Source: Streptomyces sp. SW4
GTDB lineage: Bacteria > Actinomycetota > Actinomycetes > Streptomycetales > Streptomycetaceae
Direction of reading: 5' to 3'
Length of the DNA: 64,000 nucleotides
NCBI GenBank assembly: GCA_003248315.1
Contig: QKWM01000004.1
Coordinates: 3,159,001-3,223,000, forward strand
Shown here: one piece after another, positions 18,333-27,970 of the stretch
Numbering within the stretch: position 1 is the first letter of the stretch
Layout of the letters: every line of letters starts with the position of its first letter
Notes under the pieces: generated by a model
What the model saw: only the letters and a program-made list of their open reading frames with translations
Database searches by the model: none
What the model was told of the DNA's origin: nothing
Program-made: the position numbers and the translations under genes

Positions 18333-19316
18333 TCAGGGCCAGGGGTCGAGTCCCGCCGAGCGGCGCTGCGCGAATCCGGGCGTCGGGTCCAGGTAGACCC
18401 GGCGCACCCCGGGCAGCGCCTCGCGCAGCCGCTGCTCCGCCTGCTCGCAGGCCCACTCGATCTGGGCCGCCGTCGCCCCGTCCCGGAAGTCGACCTTGGC
18501 CGCGACCAGGGCCTCGCGGGGCCCCTGCACCAGTGTCGTCAGCTCCAGCACCGCCTCGACGTGCGCCACCGCCAGCAGCTCCGCCCGCACCCGCTCCCGC
18601 ATCGCCGGCGGCAGCGGCCGGCCGATGAGGAACCCGGCGTTGGACCGGCCGAGCACCCAGGCGACGTACAGCAGCACCGCGCCGATGCCCAGCGAGGCGG
18701 CGCCGTCCCACGCGCCCGATCCGGTGAACTGCCCGCCCAGCAGCCCGCCCGCCGCGAGGACGAGGCCGATCAGCGCGGCGGAGTCCTCCAGGACCACGGC
18801 CTTCACGGCGGTGTCCGGAGTGCGGCGCAGATAGCGGCCGAACGGGACGCGGAAGCGGGCCGCCTCGCCCCGCGCCTGGCGCACGCCCGTCCGCAGCGAG
18901 TAGGCCTCCAGCACGAAGGCGACGGCCAGGACGACGTACGCCACCAGCGGGTCGCCCGGCTCCTCGCCGCGCAGGAGGGTGTGCACACCGTCGTAGAAGG
19001 AGAACACCGCGCCGCCGACGAAGGTGGCGACGGCGGCGAGCAGCGCCCAGATGTAGCGCTCGGGGGCGTGGCCCAGGGGGTGGTCCTCGTCGGCGGGCTT
19101 CTCGCTGCGCTTGAGCGAGGCCAGCAGCATGACCTCGGTGACCGTGTCGGCGACCGAGTGCGCGGCCTCCGACAGCATCGCGCTGGACCCGCTGACCACC
19201 CCGGCCACCGCCTTGGCGAGCGCGATGCCCAGATTGGCGAGGGCGGCGACGACCACCGTGACGGTGCTCTCGCCGCCGCTCCCGACGTGTGCTTCCGGTC
19301 GTTCCGGTTCCGCCAT
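18333..19316 (-). CDS. Cation diffusion facilitator family transporter
   Basis: A proton-coupled exporter of divalent metals (Zn, Fe, Mn or similar) in the cytoplasmic membrane. From ATG 19316 (MAEPERPEAHVG) it has 327 residues with no break. The longer ORF upstream is thioesterase DNA in the wrong frame. Membrane segments include VVVAALANLGIALAKAVAG, WALLAAVATFVGGAVFSFY and LVAYVVLAVAFVLEAYSL. SEAAHSVADTV in the second helix is a family metal-site-like motif, with HSVAD in place of the usual HxxxD. HPLGHAPERYIWAL is the typical loop. The C-terminal cytoplasmic domain (about 240-320) is the ferredoxin-like metal sensor. It starts 5 nt after the thioesterase stop, so the two are probably cotranscribed. 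Confidence 0.92.
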   Translation of the reverse strand: MAEPERPEAHVGSGGESTVTVVVAALANLGIALAKAVAGVVSGSSAMLSEAAHSVADTVTEVMLLASLKRSEKPADEDHPLGHAPERYIWALLAAVATFVGGAVFSFYDGVHTLLRGEEPGDPLVAYVVLAVAFVLEAYSLRTGVRQARGEAARFRVPFGRYLRRTPDTAVKAVVLEDSAALIGLVLAAGGLLGGQFTGSGAWDGAASLGIGAVLLYVAWVLGRSNAGFLIGRPLPPAMRERVRAELLAVAHVEAVLELTTLVQGPREALVAAKVDFRDGATAAQIEWACEQAEQRLREALPGVRRVYLDPTPGFAQRRSAGLDPWP

Positions 19317-19321
19317 GCCCC

Positions 19322-20194
19322 TCAGTGTTCCCGAGGGACGCGCACCACGCCTTCCTGGATCACCGACAGGGCGAGCCGTCCGTCCTGCGTGTAGATGCGG
19401 GCCTGACCGAGCCCCCGGCCGCCGTACGCCGACGGGGACTGCTGGTCGTAGAGCAGCCACTCGTCGGCGCGGAACGGCCGGTGGAACCACATCGCGTGGT
19501 CCAGCGACGCCCCGACGACGTCACCGACGGCCCAGCCGCCCCGGCCGTGCGCCAGCAGCACCGAGTCCAGCAGCGTCATGTCCGAGACGTAGGTGGCCAG
19601 CACGACGTGCAGCAGCGGGTCGTCCGCCAGCTTGCCGTTGGTGCGGAACCACACCTGCGAGTGGGGCTCGCGCGGGGTGCCGAAGCTGCCGAAGGGCGGG
19701 TCGTCGACGTAGCGCAGGTCGACCGCGGCGCGCGCCTCCAGGAAGCGCTCCACCGTCTCGGCGGGCAGGTGCGGGTAGCCGCGCAGCCGCTCCTCGCCGG
19801 TGGGCAGGGTGGCCGGGTCCGGCGCGGCCGGCATCGGCGCCTGGTGGTCCAGGCCCTCCTCGTACGTCTGGAAGGACGCGGAGAGGCCGAAGATCGGCTT
19901 GCCGTGCTGGACGGCGACCACCCGGCGGGTGGTGAAGGAGCGCCCGTCGCGCAGCCGGTCGACGTTGTAGACGATGGGCGCGTCCGGGTCGCCGGGGCGC
20001 AGGAAGTACGCGTGCAGGGAGTGGGCGTGCCGGTCCTCGGGAACCGTCCGCCCGGCGGCGACCAGGGCCTGGGCCGCCACCTGCCCGCCGAAGACGCGCG
20101 GGACGACGGCGGACCGGGACCGGCCGCGGAAGATGTCCTGCTCGATCCGCTCGAGGTCGAGCAGATCGAGCAGGGACTGCAGTGCCTCGCTCAT
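19322..20194 (-). CDS. tesB: Acyl-CoA thioesterase II (TesB family)
   Basis: Hydrolyses medium- and long-chain acyl-CoA to free acid and CoA. The 290-residue protein is unbroken from ATG 20194 (MSEALQSLLDLLDLERIE). It has a double hotdog fold. The first half carries FGGQVAAQALVAAGRTV and HSLHAYFLRPGDPDAPI. The second carries YVSDMTLLDSVLL, the catalytic-Asp stretch LDHAMWFHRPFRADEW, and GQARIYTQDGRLALSVIQEG. The order of motifs matches E. coli TesB. It lies between an acyl-CoA dehydrogenase gene and the CDF transporter gene, 35 nt after the former. Confidence 0.95.
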   Translation of the reverse strand: MSEALQSLLDLLDLERIEQDIFRGRSRSAVVPRVFGGQVAAQALVAAGRTVPEDRHAHSLHAYFLRPGDPDAPIVYNVDRLRDGRSFTTRRVVAVQHGKPIFGLSASFQTYEEGLDHQAPMPAAPDPATLPTGEERLRGYPHLPAETVERFLEARAAVDLRYVDDPPFGSFGTPREPHSQVWFRTNGKLADDPLLHVVLATYVSDMTLLDSVLLAHGRGGWAVGDVVGASLDHAMWFHRPFRADEWLLYDQQSPSAYGGRGLGQARIYTQDGRLALSVIQEGVVRVPREH

Positions 20195-20229
20195 GAGGTC
20201 AGTTGTACCGGCCAGGTATGTCCGGGCCC

Positions 20230-21387
20230 TTACAGGCCCATGTCCTTGGCGATGATCATCTTCATGACCTCGCTCGTGCCGCCGTAGATGCGGTTGACGC
20301 GGTTGTCCGCGTACAGGCGGGCGATCGGGTACTCGTTCATGTAGCCGTAGCCGCCGTGCAGCTGGAGGCACCGGTCGATGACGCGGTGGGCGACCTCGGT
20401 GCAGAACAGCTTCGCGGAGGCGGCCTCGGCGGGGGTCAGCTCACCGGCGTCCAGGGCCTCGGTGGCGCGGTCGGCGACCGCCTGGGCGGCGTCCACCTCC
20501 GCCTGGCAGGCGGCCAGCTCGAACTTCGTGTTCTGGAAGTGGGCGACCGGCTTGCCGAAGACCGTGCGCTCCTGCACGTACTGCTTGGCGAACCGGACGG
20601 CCGCCGCGGCCTGGGCGTAGGCGCCGAAGGCGATGCCCCAGCGCTCGGAGGCCAGGTTGTGGCCGAGGTAGGAGAAGCCCTTGTTCTCCTCGCCGAGCAG
20701 GTCCTCGACGGGCACCTTGACGTCGACGAACGCCAGCTCGGCGGTGTCGGAGGTGCGCAGGCCCAGCTTGTCCAGCTTGCGGCCGACGGAGTAGCCCTCG
20801 GACTTGGTGTCCACGGCGAACAGGGAGATGCCGAAGCGGCGGTCGTCCTCGCGCGGGGCGGAGGTGCGGGCGCAGACGATGACCTTGTCGGCGTGGACGC
20901 CGCCGGTGATGAAGGTCTTGGCGCCGTTGAGGACGTAGTGGGTGCCGTCCTCGCTGAGCTTGGCCGTGGTCTTCATGCCCGCGAGGTCGGAGCCGGTGCC
21001 CGGCTCGGTCATCGCGATGGCCCACATCTCCTCGCCGGTGACGAACTTCGGCAGGTAGCGCTTCTTCTGCTCGTCGGTGGCCAGCATCTTGATGTACGGC
21101 AGGGCGAGCAGCACGTGCACGCCGGAGCCGCCGAACTGGACGCCCGCGCGGGCGGTCTCCTCGTAGAGCACCGCCTCGAACTTGTGGCTGTCCAGGCCCG
21201 CGCCGCCGTACTCCTCCGGCACGTTGATCCCGAAGATGCCCAGCTCGCCGAGCTTGTAGTAGAACTCGCGCGGCGCCTGGCCGGCCTGGAACCACTCGTC
21301 GTAGACCGGGACGACCTCGGCCTCGATGAAGGCGCGGATGGTCTCCCGGAACGCCTCGTGATCCTCGTTGAACACCGTACGGCGCAC
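20230..21387 (-). CDS. Acyl-CoA dehydrogenase (FadE-like)
   Basis: A 385-residue flavoprotein without frame breaks that introduces the 2,3-double bond in fatty acyl-CoA. Signatures include MWAIAMTEPGTGSDLAGMKT, AKTFITGGVHADKVIVCART, LGHNLASERWGIAFGA, LQLHGGYGYMNEYPIARL and the C-terminal IYGGTSEVMKMIIAKDMGL, whose Glu is the expected catalytic base. The start is placed at ATG 21387. It is probably transcribed with the thioesterase and CDF genes. Substrate cannot be read from sequence; the pairing with TesB suggests straight-chain fatty acyl-CoA. It is distinct from the isovaleryl-type enzyme near 11 kb. Confidence 0.93.
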   Translation of the reverse strand: MRRTVFNEDHEAFRETIRAFIEAEVVPVYDEWFQAGQAPREFYYKLGELGIFGINVPEEYGGAGLDSHKFEAVLYEETARAGVQFGGSGVHVLLALPYIKMLATDEQKKRYLPKFVTGEEMWAIAMTEPGTGSDLAGMKTTAKLSEDGTHYVLNGAKTFITGGVHADKVIVCARTSAPREDDRRFGISLFAVDTKSEGYSVGRKLDKLGLRTSDTAELAFVDVKVPVEDLLGEENKGFSYLGHNLASERWGIAFGAYAQAAAAVRFAKQYVQERTVFGKPVAHFQNTKFELAACQAEVDAAQAVADRATEALDAGELTPAEAASAKLFCTEVAHRVIDRCLQLHGGYGYMNEYPIARLYADNRVNRIYGGTSEVMKMIIAKDMGL

Positions 21388-21413
21388 AGCGCCACCTCCA
21401 CCGGTACGTATGT

Positions 21414-21429
21414 CTAAGCGCTTGCTCAG
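21414..21429. promoter_or_regulatory. Imperfect palindrome upstream of the FadE-like gene
   Basis: CTAAGCGCTTGCTCAG has arms CTnAGC and GCTnAG around four bases and sits 27 nt before the start codon. The position and form suit a TetR-type fatty-acid repressor site. No regulator gene is adjacent. Confidence 0.45.
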
Positions 21430-21545
21430 ATTTCACCGTACCCGCCGGTAGGGAGGGGCGTCCAGGGGCGTTCCGCGACCGCGTCGGGTAACGCTCGTCA
21501 CTCCGCCGCCGCCCTGCAGGTCATGCCCTGCTCATGTCCTGCGCG

Positions 21546-23302
21546 TCACGCCCTGCGCAGGGCGAACCACAGCTCCATCCGCACGTCCGGGTCGTCCAGG
21601 TCGGCGTCGAGCAGGGCGGCGCAGCGGGCGATGCGCTGGCGGACGGTGTTGCGGTGCACGGAGAGCGCGACGGCCGTGCGGTCCCAGCTGCCGTGCAGGG
21701 AGAGCCAGGTGCGCAGCGTCTCGGGGAGGGCGGGGCGGCCGCGAGGGGCGCCAGGAGGGCGCGGGCGTGCGCCTCGGCCTCCTCGTCCGGGAGCAGGTCG
21801 GCGAGGGCGGGCCGGCCGGCGTGCCGGACCAGCGGGGTGCGCGTGGCGCGGGCGCGGGCCAGGGCGCGGGCCGCCTGCGCGTCGGCGGCCGGCCAGTCCC
21901 GCGGGGTGACGGGCGCGCTGACGCCCAGGATCCAGCCGGGCTGCGGCTGCGGGTCCCGGCCCGGCGGGACGAGGACGCGGACCGCGTCCGGCGCGGGTCG
22001 ACCAGCGGGGAGCCGAGGGCGGCACCGAGCGCGGAGGCGGCCACCGGGTCGGGGCGGCGGTGGGGCCGGGGCGGTGGGAGGTGTCGGGGCACCCGTGCAC
22101 GACACGCCACAGCCCGGCGCCGGGGTCCTGGCCGGGGGCGGCTGTGTCCCGGCCGGGGGCGCCTTGGTCCCGGCGGGGGGCGCCGGGATCCTGGCCGGGG
22201 CGCCGGCGGGGCCGGGGGCGGTCTCGGGGCGCCGCCGGGGGCGCCGCCGGGGCGCCGCCGGGGGTGGTGCGGGGCCTGGCGCCGGGGGCGCCGGCCGGTG
22301 ACGTGTCCCGGGTGGTGGCGGGGGTGCCGGCCGGTGGCGTGTCCGGGGCGCGGGCCGCCGCGGTGGCGGGCGCCGGCGCGCCGTTCCGGTCCCCGGAGCC
22401 GCCGAGGAGGGGCGCGACCTCCTCCGGGGTGGCGCCCAGCAGGAGGCGGACCAGCGCCGAGGAGCGCGCCGCGCCGCTGCCGCTCTGCTGCTCACCGGTG
22501 AGCAGGGTGAGCAGCACGGCGGCGACGGAGGCGATGGTGTGGTCCCCGGACTCCCGCCGGGGTGCCGCGACACCGAGGACGAAGCCCCGCTGGGCGGCGC
22601 CGAGGGCGTAGGCGGACAGGTGGACCCCGGCGACCGCGTCGGTCGCGGTCGTGGAGGGCCCGGTGGCGACGAAGCGGGCCAGGTCGGCCAGGGCCGCCGC
22701 CGTCCGGCCGGGCTGCTCCCGGCCCGCCGCGGCGATCTCGGCCCCTCCGGCCCGTACAGCACCGCCCGGCCGCCGAGGCGGGCGGCGAGCCGGCGCAGCA
22801 CCGCCGGCACCGGCTCCGCGGAGGAGGCCGCGGCGGCCAGGCTCTGCTGGGCCTGAGAGACCCGGCGCAGCTCGGCCAGCCGCGCCTGCGCCATCAGCTG
22901 CCACACCGCCCGGCCCACGGCGGCGAAGGTCGTCCGCTGCGGCACCTCCACCAGCGGCAGCCCGTGCCGTTCGCAGGCCGCCACCAGCGCCCGCGGCACC
23001 GTGTCGCGCACCGGCGCCACGCCGAAGCCCAGGGCGGCGCCGCCCGCGGCCACGATCCGGGAGACGTACCCGTCGAAGTAGGCGTCCTCGTCGGAGGCCT
23101 CGGGAATGTGCACGCCGGCCGTCAGCAGCAGCTCGCCGCCGAGCAGATACGGATACGGGTCGGACATCTCCGAGGTCTGGGCGGCGTGGATCACCACGTC
23201 CGGGTCGGCCGACGCGACGACCTCGCGCAGGCCCAGGTCCTCGCGGGACAGGAGGGCCGCGAGGGGTACCGGAGGCGTGGGCGGAACGGCCGGTTCCTGC
23301 AT
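21546..23302 (-). CDS. PucR-family transcriptional regulator (about four frame breaks)
   Basis: A purine-catabolism-type activator of about 585 residues. The start is set at ATG 23302 (MQEPAVPPTPPVPL) because GGAGG lies about 10 nt upstream. The N-terminal PucR domain reads ALLSREDLGLREVVASADPD, then YPYLLGGELLLTAGVHIPEA and VPRALVAACERHGLPLVEVP. The C-terminal HTH_30 domain reads TLRTWLSLHGSWDRTAVAL, then SVHRNTVRQRIARCAALLD and MELWFALRRA. Breaks lie near 22743, 22080, 22005 and 21740. Between the domains (about 22100-22400) is a long Pro/Ala/Gly-rich segment with degenerate repeats, unusual for the family. It is divergent from the symporter-ureohydrolase-TPP enzyme set and probably regulates it. 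Confidence 0.85.
22100..22400. repeat. Degenerate GC-rich repeats inside the PucR gene
   Basis: Near-repeats of GGCCGGGGGCG and CGCCGGGG-type units encode PGQDPGA, PGRD and GAPGAR-like segments on the minus strand. The tract separates the N-terminal sensor from the C-terminal HTH. Its exact length is uncertain because homopolymers in this window are under-called. Confidence 0.6.
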
Positions 23303-23316
23303 GATGGACGTTCCCT

Positions 23317-23338
23317 CCACTCAAGCGATCCCGAGTGG
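23317..23338. promoter_or_regulatory. Inverted repeat between the PucR gene and the symporter gene
   Basis: CCACTC and GAGTGG are separated by 10 nt, just upstream of the PucR ribosome site in the divergent intergenic region. A regulator-binding site is possible. Confidence 0.35.
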
Positions 23339-23500
23339 ATGAAACGTACACTTCGCAGCCTCTTTTCGGCCACCTAGTGTCAATCCAGACCGGAATCCAC
23401 ACCGGCCGCCGCGGGTACGGGCGGATGTCCCCGCGAGGCGCACCACCGGTCCATCCCCATCAGCACGACACGCCACCGAGAGTGCGCGAAGGAGGGCCCC

Positions 23501-24963
23501 ATGGCCGTCGACTACATCGTGATCGTCGTCTATCTGGCCGGCATGCTGGCCATGGGCTGGTGGGGCATGCGCCGCGCCAAGTCCAAGAGCGAGTTCCTGG
23601 TCGCCGGGCGGCGCCTGGGCCCCGCCATGTACTCCGGCACCATGGCCGCGATCGTCCTCGGCGGCGCGTCCACCATCGGCGGCGTCGGCCTCGGCTACCA
23701 GTACGGGCTCTCCGGCGCCTGGATGGTGATCACCATCGGCCTCGGTCTGCTGGCCCTGTCCGTGTTCTTCTCCGCCCGCATCGCCCGCCTGAAGGTCTAC
23801 ACCGTCTCCGAGATGCTGGACCTGCGCTACGGCGGCCGGGCCGGCGTCATCTCGGGCGTCGTCATGTGGGCGTACACCCTGATGCTGGCCGTCACCTCCA
23901 CCATCGCCTACGCCACGATCTTCGACGTCCTGTTCGACGTGAACCGCACGCTCGCGATCGTCCTCGGCGGCTCGATCGTCGTCGCCTACTCCACGCTCGG
24001 CGGCATGTGGTCGATCACGCTCACCGACATGGTGCAGTTCGTCGTGAAGACCATCGGCGTGCTTCTTCTGCTGCTGCCCATCGCGGTCGTCAAGGCCGGC
24101 GGCTTCAGCGAGATGAAGGCGCAGCTGCCGACCTCGTACTTCGACCCGCTGGGCGTCGGCGGCGAGACGATCTTCACGTACGTCCTGATCTACACGTTCG
24201 GCATGCTCATCGGGCAGGACATCTGGCAGCGCGTCTTCACCGCCCGCAGCGACCGCACCGCCAAGTACGGCGGCACCATCGCCGGCACCTACTGCCTCGC
24301 CTACGCCGTCGCCGGCGCGATCATCGGCACGGCCGCCAAGGTGCTCTACCCGAACCTCGCCAACGCCGACGACGCCTTCGCCACGATCGTCAAGGACGAG
24401 CTGCCGATGGGCGTGCGCGGCCTGGTGCTGGCCGCCGCCCTGGCCGCCGTGATGTCCACGTCCTCCGGCGCCCTGATCGCCTGCGCCACCGTCGCCAACA
24501 ACGACATCTGGTCCCGGCTGCGCGGCGCGGTCCGCAAGGGGACGGCGAGGCCCACGACGAGGTCAAGGGCAACCGCGCCTTCATCCTCCTCATGGGCGTC
24601 GCCGTGATCGTCGCGGCCATCGCGGTCAACGACGTGGTCGAGGCGCTGACCGTCGCCTACAACCTGCTCGTCGGCGGCCTGCTCGTCCCCATCCTCGGCG
24701 GCCTGCTGTGGAAGCGCGGCACCGTGCAGGGCGCGCTCGCCGCGGTCGCGGTCGGCGGCCTGGCCGTCGTCGGCCTCATGGCGGCCTACGGCATCCTCGC
24801 CAACGAGCCCGTCTACTACGGCCTGCTGGCCTCCCTGGCCGCCTACGTCGTCGTCTCCCTGGCCACCCGGCCCACCGACGCCGCCGTCCTCGCCGCCTGG
24901 CGCGAGCGCCTCGCGGGCCGGGTGCCCGAACCTGTGTCCGAAGCGGTGCCGACTCCCCAGTAG
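23501..24963 (+). CDS. Sodium:solute symporter family transporter (one frame break)
   Basis: An SSS-family secondary transporter of about 487 residues with around 13 membrane helices. The start is ATG 23501 (MAVDYIVIVVYLAGML) behind GAAGGAGG. Family features are the KSKSEFLVAGRRLGPAMYSG loop between the first helices, ASTIGGVGLGYQYGLSG, and DIWQRVFTARSD. The frame breaks at the G run near 24538, where one restored G joins AVRKG to GDGEAHDEVKGNRAF and the last helices. Substrate is unknown. Position immediately upstream of the ureohydrolase gene and divergent from a PucR regulator suggests uptake of a nitrogenous compound, such as a guanidino or purine-derived solute (inference). Confidence 0.88.
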
Positions 24964-25016
24964 AGTCACCCAGTAAGTAGTACATACGCGACGAAGCGTA
25001 CGAAGGAAGGCAGTTC

Positions 25017-26005
25017 ATGAGCAGCAACGAGACGCCCCGCGGCCCCGTCGACTCCTCCCGCGTCCCGCGGTACGCCGGCCCCGCGACCTTCGCGCGGCTG
25101 CCCCGCCTGGACGAGGTCGGCCGTGCCGACGTCGCCGTCGTGGGCGTGCCGTTCGACTCCGGTGTCTCGTACCGGCCGGGCGCCCGCTTCGGCGGCAACG
25201 CCATCCGCGAGGCGTCCCGGCTGCTGCGCCCGTACAACCCGGCGCAGGACGCCTCCCCGTTCGCCCTCGCGCAGGTCGCGGACGGCGGCGACATCGCCGT
25301 CAACCCGTTCAACATCAACGAGGCCGTCGAGACCGTCGAGGCGGCCGCCGACGACCTGCTCGGCACCGGCGCCCGGCTGATGACCCTCGGCGGCGACCAC
25401 ACCATCGCGCTGCCGCTGCTGCGGTCGGTCGCCAAGAAGCACGGTCCCGTCGCCCTGCTCCACTTCGACGCCCACCTCGACACCTGGGACACCTACTTCG
25501 GCGCCGAGTACACGCACGGCACCCCGTTCCGCCGCGCGGTGGAGGAGGGCATCCTCGACACCGAGGCGCTCTCCCACGTCGGCACCCGCGGCCCGCTGTA
25601 CGGCAAGCAGGACCTCACCGACGACGAGAAGATGGGCTTCGGCATCGTCACCTCCGCGGACGTCTACCGCCGCGGCGCCGACGAGGTCGCCGACCAGCTC
25701 CGCCAGCGCATCGGCGACCGCCCGCTGTACATCTCCATCGACATCGACTGCCTGGACCCGGCCCACGCCCCGGGCACCGGCACCCCCGAGGCCGGCGGCA
25801 TGACCTCCCGCGAGCTGCTGGAGATCCTGCGCGGCCTGGCCTCCTGCAACCTGGTGTCGGCCGACGTCGTCGAGGTGGCCCCGCGTACGACCACGCGGAG
25901 ATCACGTCGGTGGCGGCCTCCCACACCGCGTACGAACTCACGACGATCATGTCCCGCCAGATCGCCGCGGCCCGCGAGGCCGGTAAGGAGAACGAGGGCA
26001 AGTGA
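25017..26005 (+). CDS. speB: Agmatinase/guanidinobutyrase-family ureohydrolase (one frame break)
   Basis: A manganese-dependent ureohydrolase releasing urea from a guanidino substrate. Metal ligands are all visible: GGDHTIALPLL (His), LLHFDAHLDTWD (Asp, His, Asp) and YISIDIDCLDPAHAPGTGTP (two Asp). FDSGVSYRPGARFGGNAIRE is a family signature near the N-terminus. The frame breaks near 25882; one restored C gives ADVVEVAPAYDHAEITSVAA and a stop at 26005 after about 329 residues. Its GGAAGG site precedes ATG 25017, and the stop overlaps the GTG of the next gene. Agmatine is the usual annotation. 4-guanidinobutyrate is a real alternative because a TPP-dependent enzyme follows. Confidence 0.92.
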
Positions 26006-27691
26006 CCCACGACCACGACCCGGTGCTCCGCCCGACCGCCGCCCAGACGGAGGCCGCGCTGAACCCTCCCCCGGCCGCAACGGCGGAGACCTGGTCGTGG
26101 AGACCCTGGCCGGGCTCGGCGCGACCACCGTCTTCGGCCTGCCCGGCCAGCACGCCCTCGGCATGTTCGACGCCCTGCGCCGCTCGGACCTGCGGTACGT
26201 CGGCCTGCGGGTGGAGAACAACGCGGGCTTCGCGGCCGACGCCTACGGGCGGATCACGGGCGAGGCGGCGCCGCTGCTGCTGTCGACCGGGCCCGGCGCG
26301 CTGACCTCCCTGGCCGCCCTCCAGGAGGCCCGCGCGGCCTCCGCCCCCGTCCTCGCGATCAGCAGCCAGATCCCGACGGCGGGGCTCGGCGGCGGCCGGC
26401 ACGGCTACCTCCACGAACTCCCCGACCAGGCGGCGTCCTTCCGGGGCGTGGTGAAGTCGGTCCACACGGTCCGCACCCAGTCCCAGATCCCCTCGGCGAT
26501 CGCGGAGGCCTGGCGGTCGGCGCTGACGGCTCCGCACGGCCCGGTGTGGGTGGAGATCCCGCAGGACGTGCTGCTGGCCAAGACCGCGCTGCCCGTCGTG
26601 ACGGCCGTGGACGCGACGCCGGACGACCTGGCCCCCGCGTGGAACTGACGGCGGTGGCAGCCGATCTCCTCTCCCGCGCCGCCCGCCCGGCGATCATCGC
26701 GGGCGGGGGAGTGGTCCGCGCGGACGCCTCGGGCAAGCTGCGGCAGCTGGCGGAACGCCTGAACGCCCCCGTCGTGACCACCTTCGGCGGCAAGGGCGCC
26801 TTCCCCTGGGAGCACCCCCTCTCCCTCCAGTCCTGGCTGGAGGACCGCCACATGACGGACTTCCTGGAGGACGCCGACGTCCTGCTGGTGGTCGGCTCGG
26901 GCCTCGGTGAACTCTCCTCGAACTACCACACGTTCAAGCCGCGCGGCCGGGTCGTCCAGATCGAGGCCGACCTCGGCAAGCTGGAGTCCAACCACCCGGC
27001 CCTCGGCATCCACGCCGACGCCCGCCTGGCCCTCCAGGCCCTGCTGGAGACGGTGCGGGAGCGCCGCGACGAGACGGCCCCGGACCGTGTCCGCGAGGTC
27101 CTCGGCCGCATCCGCGACCGCATCGCCGCGCAGGACCTCGGCCTGGAACAGCGGCTCCTGGCCTCGGTCCGCCGCGCCCTGCCCGCCGCCTCCCCGTCCT
27201 TCTGGGACATGACCATCCTGGCGTACTGGGCGTGGTCGGCCTTCGACGCGGCGGGCCCCAACACCATGCACTCCGCCCAGGGCGCCGGCGGCCTCGGCTA
27301 CGGCTTCCCCGCCGCCCTCGGCGCCGCGGCGGCCGACCCGACGACCCCGGTCCTCGCCGTCTCCGGCGACGGCGGGGCCCTCTACTCCATCGCCGAACTG
27401 GCCACGGCCCGCCAGTACGACCTGAACGTCACCTGGCTGATCGTCGACGACGGCGGCTACGGCATCCTCCGCGAGTACATGACGGACGCCTTCGGCCAGG
27501 CCACGGCGACGGAACTGACCCGCCCCGACTACGTCGCCCTGGCGGACTCCTTCGGCGTCCCGGGCGTCCGCACGACCCCGGAGTCCCTGGAAGCCGACCT
27601 GACCAAGGCCCTGTCGACCCCGGGCCCGTCGGTGGTGGTGCTCCCGGCGGTACTGCGGATGTTCGCGCCTACGCATCTGGCCGACGGCTGA
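26002..27691 (+). CDS. TPP-dependent acetolactate-synthase-like enzyme (two frame breaks)
   Basis: A three-domain thiamine-diphosphate enzyme of about 563 residues. It starts at GTG 26002, overlapping the ureohydrolase stop. Breaks near 26066 and 26636 are each fixed by one C. The PYR domain has TTVFGLPGQHALGMFDAL and LRVENNAGFAADAYGR, with the Glu that activates TPP. The central domain has RAARPAIIAGGGVVRADASG. The PP domain has GAGGLGYGFPAALGAA and the metal/TPP motif SGDGGALYSIAELATA followed by LIVDDGGYG, where DDGGYG replaces the common NNGGYG. The reaction is not evident. Coupling to a ureohydrolase suggests 2-ketoarginine decarboxylation (AruI-like) or another guanidino-compound reaction, but this is inference. 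Confidence 0.87.
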
Positions 27692-27717
27692 CGCGGGCGC
27701 TGCGGGACGGCCGCTGT

Positions 27718-27760
27718 CGGCATATCCTTCATATGCAGACGCCATAGGGAGGATATGCCG
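27718..27760. promoter_or_regulatory. Inverted repeat overlapping the VapB ribosome site
   Basis: CGGCATATCC (27718-27727) and GGATATGCCG (27751-27760) are perfect 10-bp arms 23 nt apart. The right arm covers the end of the AGGGAGG ribosome site and abuts the start codon. This is the expected place for VapB or VapBC autoregulation. Confidence 0.7.
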
Positions 27761-27970
27761 ATGTCGAACCTGTACGTGGAGGTCGACGACGAGGCGCTCA
27801 GCGAGGCGGCCGAAATACTGGGCACGAAGACCAAGAAGGACACGGTCAACGCCGCCCTGCTGGAGGTCGCCAAGCGCCGCCGACGGCTCAAGGCACTCGA
27901 GGAACTGGCCGGCATGGGTGAGCGCGGCGACTTCGACGTCCTGCTGGACAAGGAGAACTACCGCCGGTGA
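27761..27970 (+). CDS. vapB: VapB-type antitoxin
   Basis: A 69-residue antitoxin. ATG 27761 is chosen over ATG 27755 because AGGGAGG lies 8 nt from the former but only 2 nt from the latter. The sequence MSNLYVEVDDEALSEAAEIL, followed by TKTKKDTVNAALLEVAKRRRR, looks like a short strand and helix DNA-binding domain of VapB/ribbon-helix-helix type (the KDTVNAALLE helix is typical). The acidic C-terminus GDFDVLLDKENYRR would wrap the toxin. It overlaps the toxin gene by 4 nt (GTGA). A palindrome at its start suggests autoregulation. Confidence 0.88.
   Translation: MSNLYVEVDDEALSEAAEILGTKTKKDTVNAALLEVAKRRRRLKALEELAGMGERGDFDVLLDKENYRR

Noticed and set aside
25017..26648. Agmatinase-TPP enzyme fusion of 543 residues
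   Set aside because: The join arises from lost bases; the corrected reading has a clean GTGA overlap between two normal-length genes.
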